A stretch of DNA of 42,472 nt. It comes from Planctomycetota bacterium (GTDB taxonomy: Bacteria > Planctomycetota > UBA1135 > GCA-002686595). This document shows positions 1 to 10,100 of this stretch, piece by piece. Below the pieces are notes generated by a model, which was given only the letters and a program-made list of their open reading frames with translations, did not search any database and was not told the origin of the DNA. The position numbers and the translations under genes are program-made. The number at the start of each line of letters is the position of its first letter. The stretch's first letter is position 1. The DNA lies in assembly GCA_028823395.1 (NCBI GenBank), contig JAPKBO010000008.1, positions 1 to 42,472 of the forward strand. Direction: 5' to 3'.

Positions 1-723
1 GCTTCTCGCGGTGCTGTTGCCGACCAGCGGGTTCCCTTCCGGGGCGTGCGACGCAAGGTTGCCGAGGCCATGGCGCGCTCGGTGTACACCGCCCCACACT
101 TTACGATTGTAGAGGAAGTGGATGTGACAAACCTCGTACGCGTGCGTGGTCTGGCCAAAGAGATGGGGGCGGCTCAAGGTGTCAAAGTCACCTACATGCC
201 ATTCATCATGACGGCCGTCGCCCGTTGCCTGTTCGAGTTCAGAATGCTCAATGGGCACCTCGATGAGGAAGCGGGGGAGATTGTGAACCCCGGCTACGTC
301 AATCTGGGTATTGCCACTGATACGCCCAACGGCTTGATCGTGCCTGTGATTTCAAACGTGGAGTCCAAGGGCATGATGGTTTTGGCCCAAGAACTAATGG
401 ATCTCGCTCAGCGAGCACGCGAGGGCAAGGTTACCTCGAGCGAATTGCGAGGCAGTACCTTTACGATTACCAATGCCGGCAATATCGGCGGCACCCTCGC
501 GACTCCAATCATCAATTTCCCCGACATCGCCATCCTCGGCGTGCACCGAATCGTCAAGCGTCCCGGCGTGGTCGAGAGTGCTGACGGGGACCGGATTGAG
601 GTACGGCACTACATGAATCTCTCGTGTTCCGTCGATCACCGTCTTGCGGATGGGGCGGATGCGGCCAGGTTTGTGAGCCGACTACGCACCCTTCTCGAAG
701 AGCCGGCGCTACTCGCCCTGTAG
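1..723 (+). CDS. 2-oxoacid dehydrogenase E2 component (dihydrolipoamide acyltransferase), C-terminal catalytic domain; 5' truncated by window edge
   Basis: Reading frame is open from base 1 (ASRGAVADQRVPFRGVRRKVAEAMARS...); catalytic motif DHRLADGADAARF (HxxxDG) near the C-terminus. Confidence 0.93.
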   Translation, partial: ASRGAVADQRVPFRGVRRKVAEAMARSVYTAPHFTIVEEVDVTNLVRVRGLAKEMGAAQGVKVTYMPFIMTAVARCLFEFRMLNGHLDEEAGEIVNPGYVNLGIATDTPNGLIVPVISNVESKGMMVLAQELMDLAQRAREGKVTSSELRGSTFTITNAGNIGGTLATPIINFPDIAILGVHRIVKRPGVVESADGDRIEVRHYMNLSCSVDHRLADGADAARFVSRLRTLLEEPALLAL

Positions 724-728
724 GCGCC

Positions 729-1835
729 ATGGCGGACTCTCTGCAGATCCTTGCACCTGACGGCTCGCTCGTCGGGGATCGCCCTGCGCTGGATGATTCC
801 ACGCTTCACCAGCTGTTCGTGCATATGCTGCGCGTGCGCTGCTTGGATGAGCGCATGTTGAAATTGCAGCGTGCGGGCCGTGTGGGTTTCGTTGGGACTG
901 TGTTGGGTTCTGAAGCTGCGGCTATTGGCTCTGCCTCTGCCTTGGCTTCTGAGGATTGGCTTTGGTCGGGTCTACGCGAAGGGGGGGCCGCTGTCATGCG
1001 CGGGCTACCTCTGTCGGAGTACGTGGCGCAGATGTACTGCAATGCCAACGACACGGCCAAGGGCCGGCAGATGTGTAACCACTTTCAGCACAAGGGAAGC
1101 CACTATCCCAGCTGGTCTTCGGTGATTGGTACCCAGATGCCCCATGCGGTAGGGGCGGCCTACGCTAGTCGGGTGCGTGGTGAGAAGGCCGTGCACGCGG
1201 TCTACTTCGGGGATGGCGCGACGAGCTCCAATGGTTTTCACAGCGGCATGAACTTCGCGGGCACCTGGAATCTTCCGGTGGTGTTCGTCTGTGTGGACAA
1301 CGGTTGGGCGATTTCCGTTCCCTCGAGCAACCAGACTGAAGGGGAATATGAGGACAAGGGGATCGCCTACGGGATCCCGGCCCTGAAGGTTGATGGCAAC
1401 GACGTGTTGGCGTGTCGCCAGGCCATGGATGAAGCCGCTGAGCGTGCTCGCGCTGGAGAAGGGCCCACCCTGCTTGTGCTCAAGACCTACCGGATGTTGG
1501 GGCACTCAAGTTCTGACGATCCGACCAAGTACCGCTCGGAAGAAGAGGTCCAGTCTTGGCGGGAGAAGGACCCCATCGATCGCTTTGAGATTTGGCTGAC
1601 ACATGAAGGTGTCTTGTCGGAAGGAGAGCGGAAGAGCTTGGAAGCCGAGCTTACCCTGGAGATCGACACAGCTATCCACGAACAGGAGGTCGCCCCGCCC
1701 ATGGCCCTCAAGACCCTGGTGGAGGACGTTTATGAAGACGTTCCGAACCATCTCAAACGTCAATACAACGCCTTCGCCGCCGTGGCGGAGCGTCACGGTT
1801 CCGCCCAGGTAGGGGACGGCGCCTTCCCTCTTTAG
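729..1835 (+). CDS. 2-oxoacid dehydrogenase E1 alpha subunit (branched-chain/pyruvate type)
   Basis: ThDP motif GDGATSSNGFHSGMNFAG...VCVDNGWAIS; YRMLGHSSSDDPTKYRSEEEVQSW. ATG at 729 preferred over the longer upstream ORF start, which overlaps the E2 gene. Confidence 0.92.
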   Translation: MADSLQILAPDGSLVGDRPALDDSTLHQLFVHMLRVRCLDERMLKLQRAGRVGFVGTVLGSEAAAIGSASALASEDWLWSGLREGGAAVMRGLPLSEYVAQMYCNANDTAKGRQMCNHFQHKGSHYPSWSSVIGTQMPHAVGAAYASRVRGEKAVHAVYFGDGATSSNGFHSGMNFAGTWNLPVVFVCVDNGWAISVPSSNQTEGEYEDKGIAYGIPALKVDGNDVLACRQAMDEAAERARAGEGPTLLVLKTYRMLGHSSSDDPTKYRSEEEVQSWREKDPIDRFEIWLTHEGVLSEGERKSLEAELTLEIDTAIHEQEVAPPMALKTLVEDVYEDVPNHLKRQYNAFAAVAERHGSAQVGDGAFPL

Positions 1836-1859
1836 GCTTTCCAGCCACGACCTATTCCC

Positions 1860-3263
1860 ATGAACTCCAGACGCAAAGTCATTGTTATCGGCGCCGGACC
1901 CGCTGGTTATGTGTGCGCGATTCGCCTCGCACAACTCGGGCAAGAGGTCACTGTTGTGGAGCGCGACAAGCTCGGTGGCACATGCCTCAATATCGGCTGT
2001 GTGCCCTCTAAGGCTTTGATCGCTGCGGGTGCTCTAATGGAAAAGGTGGGGCGGGCGAGCACCATGGGCATCACCTGTTCAGACCTGGCGCTAGACGTGT
2101 CCAAGCTCGTTGCTTGGAAGTCGGGCATCGTGGATCGTTTGACGGGAGGCATTGGAACTCTGCTGGAAAATCACGGCGTAAAGGTCGTGATGGGAGAGGC
2201 GCAACTGACCAGTTCAACCAGTGTCTCTGTCCAGACCGCGTCGGGCGAGCAGACCCTGAAGGCTGACGATATCGTCATCGCCACGGGCTCCATACCGATG
2301 GCTATCCCCGGATTTGACTTCGATGAGGATGCTGTGTGGTCTTCGACTGGTGCCTTGGCTCCCGAGAGGATTCCGGAACACCTTGTCGTCATCGGTGGTG
2401 GGTACATCGGCCTCGAATTGGGCATCATGTATCACCACCTCGGTTCGAAAGTGACCGTAGTTGAGGCGACAAAAGGTGCGCTGCCTGGTCAGGAGCGCGA
2501 CTGCACGAAGGTGATTGAGCGCAGCCTGAAGAAGCGCAAGATCAAGCTGATGACCGAGACTTTTGCCAAGGGATGGGAGCGCACGGCGACTGGCCTGTCC
2601 GTGACCATCGAAGGCAAGGCTGGTCCCAGCACTATCGAGTGTGATCAGATTCTGTCCACCGTTGGCCGTCGTCCCTACAGCGAGGGGTTGGGGCTGGAGA
2701 GTGCCGGGTTGTCGGTCAATAAGCAGGGCTTCCTCGACACGGACCGCCAGATGCGCACGGCAGTACCCAACATCTATGCCATCGGCGACATCGCCGGGCA
2801 GCCAATGCTCGCTCACAAGGGCAGCAAGGAGGGGGTTGTGGCTGCCGCCGTGATCGCAGGTCAGCCCGAAGAATACGACGCGAAGTGCGTGCCGGCCGTG
2901 GTGTTCACCGCTCCGGAGATGGCCTCTGTTGGGCTGACGGAGGATCAGTGCAAGGAACAGGGCCTTGACTACGTTACGGGGTCGTTCCCCTTCGCAGCCT
3001 CTGGCAGAGCCATGACGCTGATGGAAACCGAGGGTCTGATCAAGATCATCGCCGATGCCAAGACGGATGAGTTGCTCGGTGTTCACATGGTGGGTCCCGA
3101 GGTCACCGAGTTGATCGCGGAAGCCACCTTGGCTCTTGAGATGGGAGCTACTGCCGAGGACATCGCGCGCACCATCCACGCCCACCCGACCTTGCCAGAG
3201 GCATTCATGGAAGCGGCCGAAGCTGTCCACGGAATGGCCGTGCATATTTATCAGCGCCCCTAG
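1860..3263 (+). CDS. lpdA: Dihydrolipoamide dehydrogenase (E3)
   Basis: GAGPAGYVCAIRLAQLG, redox-active GGTCLNIGCVPSKAL, C-terminal HAHPTLPEAFMEA. Confidence 0.96.
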   Translation: MNSRRKVIVIGAGPAGYVCAIRLAQLGQEVTVVERDKLGGTCLNIGCVPSKALIAAGALMEKVGRASTMGITCSDLALDVSKLVAWKSGIVDRLTGGIGTLLENHGVKVVMGEAQLTSSTSVSVQTASGEQTLKADDIVIATGSIPMAIPGFDFDEDAVWSSTGALAPERIPEHLVVIGGGYIGLELGIMYHHLGSKVTVVEATKGALPGQERDCTKVIERSLKKRKIKLMTETFAKGWERTATGLSVTIEGKAGPSTIECDQILSTVGRRPYSEGLGLESAGLSVNKQGFLDTDRQMRTAVPNIYAIGDIAGQPMLAHKGSKEGVVAAAVIAGQPEEYDAKCVPAVVFTAPEMASVGLTEDQCKEQGLDYVTGSFPFAASGRAMTLMETEGLIKIIADAKTDELLGVHMVGPEVTELIAEATLALEMGATAEDIARTIHAHPTLPEAFMEAAEAVHGMAVHIYQRP

Positions 3264-3274
3264 GGGTGAGTTCC

Positions 3275-3979
3275 ATGACCGATTCATCGCTGCAGGGGGG
3301 CGGGGCGTTCATGGACGTCATGCGCCTGGGCACTCGGCCTTATGCCGAGGTGTTGGATATTCAAAAAGAGCTGCTCGAAAAGCGCATCAATGATGAGGTG
3401 CGCGACACCTTGATCCTGGTCGAGCACGAACCGGTGATCACCATTGGCCGCAAGGGTGCCCAATTGGGCGAGGTTTCCGTGCCCGTTGTGGAGGTCGAGC
3501 GCGGAGGAGAGGCGACGTATCACGGCCCAGGACAGGTTGTTGCCTATCCGATCTTCAAGCTGCCCGAGGAGCGCCGGGACGTGCACCGTTTCTTGCGCGA
3601 CCTCGAAAGCGTGGTCATAGGTGTTCTAGGGGAATTCGAACTGAGTGGTTCCCGGGTAGAGGGGGCCACCGGTGTTTGGCTGGGGGAGAAGAAGGTGGCT
3701 TCGGTGGGTGTGGCATTGCGACGCTGGGTGACCTGGCATGGGCTCGCGCTCAACGTTCATACGGACCTGGACGCGTTTCGACCGTTCAAGCCCTGTGGCT
3801 TGGACCCAGAGTGCATGACCCGTCTGGCCGACCATGCAGAGCTTCCTGCAAACAACCTCCTTTGCGAGGTCTTGCTCGTGAAGCACTTCCTCCTGGTCTT
3901 CGATTTGGAGTTACCACCGCCCCCGAAACCCCCGGACACGGCATCCGGTGGGTTCCCGGAGCTTCCGATCCTGAACTGA
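3275..3979 (+). CDS. lipB: Lipoyl(octanoyl) transferase LipB
   Basis: RGGEATYHGPGQVVAYPI, KKVASVGVALRRWVTWHGLALNV, PCGL catalytic Cys. ATG 3275 chosen; upstream alternative start at 3266. Confidence 0.93.
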   Translation: MTDSSLQGGGAFMDVMRLGTRPYAEVLDIQKELLEKRINDEVRDTLILVEHEPVITIGRKGAQLGEVSVPVVEVERGGEATYHGPGQVVAYPIFKLPEERRDVHRFLRDLESVVIGVLGEFELSGSRVEGATGVWLGEKKVASVGVALRRWVTWHGLALNVHTDLDAFRPFKPCGLDPECMTRLADHAELPANNLLCEVLLVKHFLLVFDLELPPPPKPPDTASGGFPELPILN

Positions 3980-4081
3980 GACGAGTTCTGAGGTCCAAAG
4001 TGGGATTCCCAATGCGTTTATCAATGGGATTTCCTAGTAACCGTGATGGATGCGGCGTCCGTAGTGACGACAAAGGTGTGA

Positions 4082-4546
4082 GTGGACCCGTCACAGCACG
4101 GGTTGATTCCTCCCATGCAACACCGCCCCGTCTCCCCCCAGCCCTATTGGGCAGCCTCTTGCGGCGAGCATTTGGACCCAGAGGTTATCGCCTCACTGGT
4201 TGAGCTCGGAGGTGAGGACGAACCTGATCTGATCGTGGAACTGATCGATCTGTTTCTAGAAGACGCCGACGTACGCATCCTCGCCCTTGAGGAAGCGGTC
4301 AAGGTGAGGGATTGGGATCAGGTGGTCAAGATCGCCCACACACTCAAGGGAGCAAGCGCCACCATCGGTGCGGTTCGCTTCTCATCTGCCTGTAGGGCCG
4401 TGGAGACGGAGTCCCGAGATGGAGGGCTGGCATCAGAATCTCTCGAGTATGCAATCGAATCCCATCTGTCCTCCCAATTCAGTCTGGTTTGCTTGCGCGC
4501 CCAGCTAACGGGCCCAGGCGGCGGTAACTACCAACGAACGGCGTGA
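4082..4546 (+). CDS. Hpt (histidine phosphotransfer) domain protein
   Basis: VVKIAHTLKGASATIGAVRFSSAC: Hpt HxxKG motif. Start uncertain (GTG 4082 or in-frame ATG about 4115). Confidence 0.8.
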   Translation: MDPSQHGLIPPMQHRPVSPQPYWAASCGEHLDPEVIASLVELGGEDEPDLIVELIDLFLEDADVRILALEEAVKVRDWDQVVKIAHTLKGASATIGAVRFSSACRAVETESRDGGLASESLEYAIESHLSSQFSLVCLRAQLTGPGGGNYQRTA

Positions 4547-4564
4547 TCCGGGCTCAAGCTTCCT

Positions 4565-6535
4565 ATGGACAAGAAATTTGACGAACTGGGCCTGACAGGT
4601 GGCCTGCCATCCTCGCTGACGGTCTCCATGCGACTCATGGATCTGATGCGCAGCGATCGACGGGACGTTGATGCCTTGGTGGATATGCTTCATTGCGACC
4701 CTTCCCTGTCATTGCGCCTGATCAAGCTTGCCAACCAAACTCATAGCCGTCGGCCGAGTCGGGTCGAGGACGTGGGATCCGCTCTCAAGCGTGTTGGCTG
4801 GGATGCGGCCGAGACGCTCCTCATGGGGTTCTCTCTCGTCAGGCAGGGCGCTGCTGGGGGGTGGAGTGATTTTGACCACGAGGCCTACTGGGCACGCGCC
4901 CAGTTGACGGCTTGTCTATGCGAATCCCTCTCAGGTGCAGCTGGATGGAGCAGCACTCAACGCGCTCATTCCTTGGGGTTGCTGGCGGACGTCGGGACGT
5001 TGGCCTTGGCCAATATCCATCGCGATCGCTTCAGTGTGATTGTCCAGGACCAACCTGAGCCCATCGCTCCTGAGCGCGTGCGCCTTGAGACGGACGTTCT
5101 TGGGATCAGTCATTGTGAGGTGAGTCACGCCATGCTGGAGGATGCTGGCCTGACCTACAGCCTGCGCCAGGCGGTCTTGGTGCACAAAGACTACGAACGC
5201 ATCTGCGACCAAGAAAACGATGTCAAGACCTGGGCGGCCCTGCTGCTTGCGAGCCAAGCGGCGGCGACCCTGTACCTGGGCCGAGGGCGGGGCGCGGACT
5301 CTTCACGGAATCAGGCCGAAGACCTGCTAGCTAAGACCACTCAGCTCCTTGGGCTCTCGATGGAGCAGACCGAAGAGGCTTGTACGGAAGCGGCCCAGGA
5401 ATGGACGCGCGTACGCGAGGCGCTGGGCCTGCAACCGGAGGCAGCCAAATACCTGAAGGCAAATTCTGCCTCGTCAAGCCCGGCGGACTCCTCTGATGAG
5501 GACTCTACCGGAGCAGCACTGCGGCCCATCCGCGGAATTGTGACGCCGTCCATCCAGCTCGCACCGGTTCTGGGCAATGGGCGCTGGGGAGAAGCGGCGC
5601 GCATTCTGCTGGTGGACGACGATCCTTTGACCCGGCGCGTTGTCGGGTCCCAATTACGTCGAGCGGGGCACGAAGTCCTCGTGGCTAAGGACGGCCGCGA
5701 AGGTCTAGAGATGGCCCTGACCCTCAACCCCCAGATCGTGATCACTGACTGGACCATGCCTGGCATCTGTGGTGTGGAGCTATGCGAGCTGCTGCGTGCG
5801 ACGGACGTGGGACGGCGGCTGTGCATCCTCATGCTTACGTCTTGCGATGACGATGACGACCAGGTGATCTCCGCACTCCGCGCAGGTGCTGACGACTACG
5901 TCACTAAGCCAAGCAACCCCCGCATTTTACAGGCCCGCGTTCAGGCTGGATTGCGAACGGTTCACCTGCGCGAGCGCTCAGAGTCCATGGAGCAAACCCA
6001 CCAAGGTGAGGTCGCCGAGTTGGGTATTCTCGCCCGTCAATTGGAGTCTGCAGCTCTCACCGATCCCCTGACCCAACTGCCAAACCGTCGCTATGCCATT
6101 CAGCGCCTCGAGCAGGAGTGGGAGATGGCCTCTCGAACCGGCCGACCCATGTCTGTGATCATCGCCGATGTGGACCACTTCAAGCGGGTCAACGACCGCC
6201 ACGGTCACGGGGGAGGGGATGAGGTGCTGAAGGTTGTGAGTAGCCGCATGCGCGGAGCGTCTCGGTCCACCGATGTGGTCTGTCGCTTCGGAGGAGAGGA
6301 GTTTCTGACTCTCAACCCCGCTTGCACTGGTCAAGAAGCTCTGCGCTATGCGGAGCGCGTGCGATCGGCCGTCGGGTGCAAGCCCATTCGCCATGGGGCC
6401 ATGGACTGTTTGGTGACGCTCAGTCTCGGGATCGCTGAGCGAACCCCTGAGATGAAGAGTTCAGATGAACTTCTGTTGGCTGCGGACCGGGCGCTCTACA
6501 CAGCCAAGGCCGCGGGTCGGAATCGCTGCGCCTGA
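4565..6535 (+). CDS. HDOD - REC - GGDEF multidomain signalling protein (putative diguanylate cyclase)
   Basis: N-terminal HDOD-like region (LPSSLTVSMRLMDLM...LVDMLHCDPSLSLRLIKLAN); receiver ILLVDDDPLT...VITDWTMPG...DDYVTKP; GGDEF with RSTDVVCRFGGEEF. Confidence 0.92.
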   Translation: MDKKFDELGLTGGLPSSLTVSMRLMDLMRSDRRDVDALVDMLHCDPSLSLRLIKLANQTHSRRPSRVEDVGSALKRVGWDAAETLLMGFSLVRQGAAGGWSDFDHEAYWARAQLTACLCESLSGAAGWSSTQRAHSLGLLADVGTLALANIHRDRFSVIVQDQPEPIAPERVRLETDVLGISHCEVSHAMLEDAGLTYSLRQAVLVHKDYERICDQENDVKTWAALLLASQAAATLYLGRGRGADSSRNQAEDLLAKTTQLLGLSMEQTEEACTEAAQEWTRVREALGLQPEAAKYLKANSASSSPADSSDEDSTGAALRPIRGIVTPSIQLAPVLGNGRWGEAARILLVDDDPLTRRVVGSQLRRAGHEVLVAKDGREGLEMALTLNPQIVITDWTMPGICGVELCELLRATDVGRRLCILMLTSCDDDDDQVISALRAGADDYVTKPSNPRILQARVQAGLRTVHLRERSESMEQTHQGEVAELGILARQLESAALTDPLTQLPNRRYAIQRLEQEWEMASRTGRPMSVIIADVDHFKRVNDRHGHGGGDEVLKVVSSRMRGASRSTDVVCRFGGEEFLTLNPACTGQEALRYAERVRSAVGCKPIRHGAMDCLVTLSLGIAERTPEMKSSDELLLAADRALYTAKAAGRNRCA

Positions 6536-6553
6536 GAACCGGACTGCAGCCAC

Positions 6554-8593
6554 TCACTCGATGAAGAATGGGGAGGTCCAGGCGAGGCTGCCATCCTCCT
6601 GCAATATGCGCAGGTACACGTATTCGCCTGCCTGCAGGTCTTCAAGGGAGAGGCTACCCATAAACCGCCGCTCGCCCTGGAGGGGCATGCTCGATACCGT
6701 GCCCGAGCGGATCATGTCCAAGCGCGCCAAGCCCGCGGTGCCCAGAATGACCACGTCGATTGCGGGCTTTGGGCCGAGGCTTGTGAGTGGAATGGCTGAA
6801 CCGATCGGATGCCCATCGAGCGTGGTTTGCAAGATCATGCGCGGCCCGCTAGTGGCGTAACAATTGCGCGCGCGTAGGGATGTGAGTAGTTCGGTGCGGG
6901 TCAACGAATCGCCCATGACCGCTGCTACACCGCCTGTTCCCAGGCTCTCCACGTCCTCCGCTGTACGGCCCGGACGCCACCCGTAGACCGGGGATAGATG
7001 GGCCAGACCCGGGTGCCCGTCATGGCTGTCGCCGCTCCCGATGAATCCCAGAGTGACCCCCTTGTCCAGCACGTCGCGCACGAAGTTCCCCGGGCGAGGG
7101 TTGCGCACCGGACGTGGGGAATCCGCGGCCTCGCTACTGCCATGAACGCTCATCACCTCAGTGACCGGCTCCAGGATGGGATCCGGGTGAAAAGTCCAGT
7201 TGGTGGGGATGGGGTCGCCCGCGGAGTGGTGCGCGAATGTGAGCGCGTCCCGGCCCTCGAGCGCCTGCCACAATTGACGGGGCGTCTCATAGCGCTCGTC
7301 CACGGAGGAAAACATCTCAGCGTCTTCTTCAAAGAAGACCACGTGCCGGTGGCCGTGGACCCAGCTGGTCCACTCGTAGCCGGGCAGTGTGACGAACTGC
7401 CCCGGTGCGTGGTGGGCACGGGCGACCGAGCACAACTCTTCCCACAGGTCCGGGGATTGATCAATGAAGCGCACTCCGAAGTGATCGTGGTCGGTTAGAG
7501 AAACGAAGTCCAGGGCGGCGGTGTGGCGCGCGTAATCAAACCATTCGTCGGGTTCGCCGGTGCCATCGGAGAAGTTGGAGTGGCCGTGGAGGTCGCCCCA
7601 GAAGACGCGCTCGGCATCGGCGTCGACCCATGTCGGGCCGGCCTCGCTTCGCAGGAGGGTCTCGCCAATCTGGATTTCTACCGCCAGTCGCACAACGCCG
7701 CTGGATTCGGCGCGGATCTCGATGCGTTTTCGGCCGTCGTCTTCGGGGATGAGGTGCACCTGTTCCGGTACGTTCCACGTGGGGGGGCGGTTCCTGATGC
7801 GAACGGCTCCCTCGAACTCGACGTTGTCGTTGCCGTGCATGTCGAGCAGGGCGATGTTGAGAAAGAAGGACTCCCCGGGACGTACGATGCTGGGAGTCGT
7901 GGCCACCACCCGCGCTGCAGGCCCCGGGACCACGTCCACGGTAGGGGAGTCCGTGATCAACCCCCGGACTCCGTCTCCATCACCGTCCACGTAGAACCAA
8001 AGGTGTGCCCCGCGCTCGGCGTGCCTGTCGACCAGGGCGCCGGGCCCTTCCATCCCATACTCAAGACGCACCTCTTCGCCCTCCCTAAGGGCGCGGCCGC
8101 CTACTTCAATAACCAGATATCCCGCCACAGCTGTTCCCACGGAGAAGGCCTCGAGTTCCACCCCTTCGGCGTCGGTGGTTACTTGTGTAAAGCCTCCCCG
8201 TTGCGGGCGCGACGTCTGGGGTACGGACCAGCCCCAGAATGGCTCGGGCATGAAATGAATCTGCCCACCCACGGCAATGCCCTCGGGGCCGGTTCGGTAG
8301 CGCAGATCAAAACTCGCCGGGCGGCCTGCGTGCAAAACGGGTGCCGCGCCACTCTCCCACTGGATCTGCGCGCTGCCGCCTCCGTCTGAGGCGGAGCGCT
8401 CAGCAGCTAAGTCCTTGCGGAATTCATCAACCTTGGACCACAGCGCGTAGGGCGGATTGGGATCATCAAGCACGGGCTTGGCCGTCGCGGGCTCAATGGT
8501 GTCCGCTCCGCACCCCGTGAGAGTCGCTAGCCCCAGTAGTGCTGCCATCCCAAAGGGGCGAGGGATGGGGGAAGGATGTTGGCGTGCGAGCAC
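6554..8593 (-). CDS. Lipoprotein with PHP-type/DUF3604-like metallo-phosphoesterase domain
   Basis: Lipobox-like LATLTGCG; FWGDLHGHSNFSDGTGEPDEWFDYAR...DFVSLTDHDHFG; later GSGDSHDGHPG. Confidence 0.82.
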   Translation of the reverse strand: MLARQHPSPIPRPFGMAALLGLATLTGCGADTIEPATAKPVLDDPNPPYALWSKVDEFRKDLAAERSASDGGGSAQIQWESGAAPVLHAGRPASFDLRYRTGPEGIAVGGQIHFMPEPFWGWSVPQTSRPQRGGFTQVTTDAEGVELEAFSVGTAVAGYLVIEVGGRALREGEEVRLEYGMEGPGALVDRHAERGAHLWFYVDGDGDGVRGLITDSPTVDVVPGPAARVVATTPSIVRPGESFFLNIALLDMHGNDNVEFEGAVRIRNRPPTWNVPEQVHLIPEDDGRKRIEIRAESSGVVRLAVEIQIGETLLRSEAGPTWVDADAERVFWGDLHGHSNFSDGTGEPDEWFDYARHTAALDFVSLTDHDHFGVRFIDQSPDLWEELCSVARAHHAPGQFVTLPGYEWTSWVHGHRHVVFFEEDAEMFSSVDERYETPRQLWQALEGRDALTFAHHSAGDPIPTNWTFHPDPILEPVTEVMSVHGSSEAADSPRPVRNPRPGNFVRDVLDKGVTLGFIGSGDSHDGHPGLAHLSPVYGWRPGRTAEDVESLGTGGVAAVMGDSLTRTELLTSLRARNCYATSGPRMILQTTLDGHPIGSAIPLTSLGPKPAIDVVILGTAGLARLDMIRSGTVSSMPLQGERRFMGSLSLEDLQAGEYVYLRILQEDGSLAWTSPFFIE

Positions 8594-8661
8594 GGGACGA
8601 ATCGTACTCTGCTCACCCTGTTCAGGTCTCCAACTGTCTCTCGGTCGAGTAGGCTCGGGCC

Positions 8662-10089
8662 ATGAACCCCCAAGAGATCACGAATTTTGTGGACCGCGTC
8701 TGGGATGAGGAGATCATCCCGAGCCTGATCGAGTACATCCGCATCCCCAACAAGTCTCCGGACTTCGACGCAGATTGGAAGGTCAACGGCCATATGGATC
8801 GTGCTGCCGCGTGGATTGGCGACTGGTGTCGAGGCCGATCCATTCGCGGGCTTGAGGTGGAGATGATCGAACTGGAAGGACGCACACCCCTGATCTTCAT
8901 GGAAATTCCGGGTGAGGCAGAGACCACTCTCCTTATGTACGGCCATTTGGATAAGCAGCCGGAGATGGAGGGTTGGCGAGAGGGTCACGGCCCCTGGGAG
9001 CCTTCCCTCGAAGGCGACAAGCTCTACGGCCGGGGAGGTGCGGATGATGGTTACTCCGCCTACGCATCCCTAACGGCGATCGAGGCTTTGCAGGCCCAGG
9101 GCATTCCCCATCCGCGCATAGTGATCCTGATCGAGGGCTGCGAGGAGAGCGGAAGCTACGATCTGCCCCACTACATCGATCACCTTGGAGCGCGCATCGG
9201 TGAACCCGACCTCGTGGTCTGCCTCGACAGTGGTGCCGGGGACTACGAGCGCCTCTGGCTCACCACGTCACTGCGTGGCTATGCCATGGGAGTGCTCAAC
9301 GTCGAAACCCTGACGGAAGGGGTTCATTCAGGCGATGCCGGTGGCATCGTGCCGGAGACGTTCCGCGTTGTTCGTAGCTTGATTGAACGCTTGGAAGATG
9401 CTGCTACAGGTCAAGTACGAGTGGATGCGTTACACGTGGATATTCCCGAAGACCGAGCGGCCCAGGCACAGCTCGTGGCCGAGGTCCTTGGGGATGACGT
9501 GCACGAGTGCTTTCCTTTCACGGCTGGAACTGAGCCGATGGGGGCCGACCTCGCCGAGCTCGTTTTGAATCGCACCTGGCGACCCGCACTCGCAGTGACC
9601 GGTGCCGATGGGCTGCCTTCGATCCCTCAAGCGGGAAATGTCCTGCGCCCGCGTACCAGCGTGAAGATTTCCCTGCGCATTCCACCCACCTGCGACCCTG
9701 AGGGTGCGGTTGCCGCTGTGAAGGAGACTCTGGAGGCGGAGCCGCCTCACGGTGCAAAAGTGAGTTTCGGGAATACGGGCTGCGCCGGTGGCTGGAACGC
9801 ACCTGACCTGGCCGATTGGCTGGCGGAGGCCGTGGACGAGTCCTCCAAGACCTTCTTTGACAAAGGTGCGGTCCTGATGGGTGAGGGTGGGACGATCCCC
9901 TTCATGGGCCTCCTCGGTGAGAAGTTCCCTCGCGCTCAATTCGTGATCACTGGTGTGCTGGGCCCGGCCAGCAACGCTCACGGTCCCAATGAATTCTTGC
10001 ACATCCCTATGGGCAAGAAGCTCACAGCCTGCGTCGCCCAGATCACTGCGCGTCTGTGCGAATGGGGCAAGGCAAACGCCGCGGGCTGA
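8662..10089 (+). CDS. M20 family metallopeptidase (dipeptidase-like)
   Basis: LLMYGHLDKQPEMEGW...LYGRGGADDGYSAYASLTAIEAL...LIEGCEESGSYDL: M20 metal-ligand motifs. Confidence 0.92.
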   Translation: MNPQEITNFVDRVWDEEIIPSLIEYIRIPNKSPDFDADWKVNGHMDRAAAWIGDWCRGRSIRGLEVEMIELEGRTPLIFMEIPGEAETTLLMYGHLDKQPEMEGWREGHGPWEPSLEGDKLYGRGGADDGYSAYASLTAIEALQAQGIPHPRIVILIEGCEESGSYDLPHYIDHLGARIGEPDLVVCLDSGAGDYERLWLTTSLRGYAMGVLNVETLTEGVHSGDAGGIVPETFRVVRSLIERLEDAATGQVRVDALHVDIPEDRAAQAQLVAEVLGDDVHECFPFTAGTEPMGADLAELVLNRTWRPALAVTGADGLPSIPQAGNVLRPRTSVKISLRIPPTCDPEGAVAAVKETLEAEPPHGAKVSFGNTGCAGGWNAPDLADWLAEAVDESSKTFFDKGAVLMGEGGTIPFMGLLGEKFPRAQFVITGVLGPASNAHGPNEFLHIPMGKKLTACVAQITARLCEWGKANAAG

Positions 10090-10100
10090 CGATTGCGGGC

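Noticed and set aside
2214-3287. 357-aa minus-strand ORF antisense to lpdA
   Set aside because: Shadow ORF in GC-rich codon-biased DNA; the plus strand encodes an unmistakable dihydrolipoamide dehydrogenase and the antisense product shows no recognisable family motifs.
7523-8389. 288-aa plus-strand ORF opposite the PHP-domain lipoprotein
   Set aside because: The minus-strand frame carries clear PHP motifs (DLHGHSNFSDG, DHDHFG); the plus-strand product is low-complexity shadow translation.
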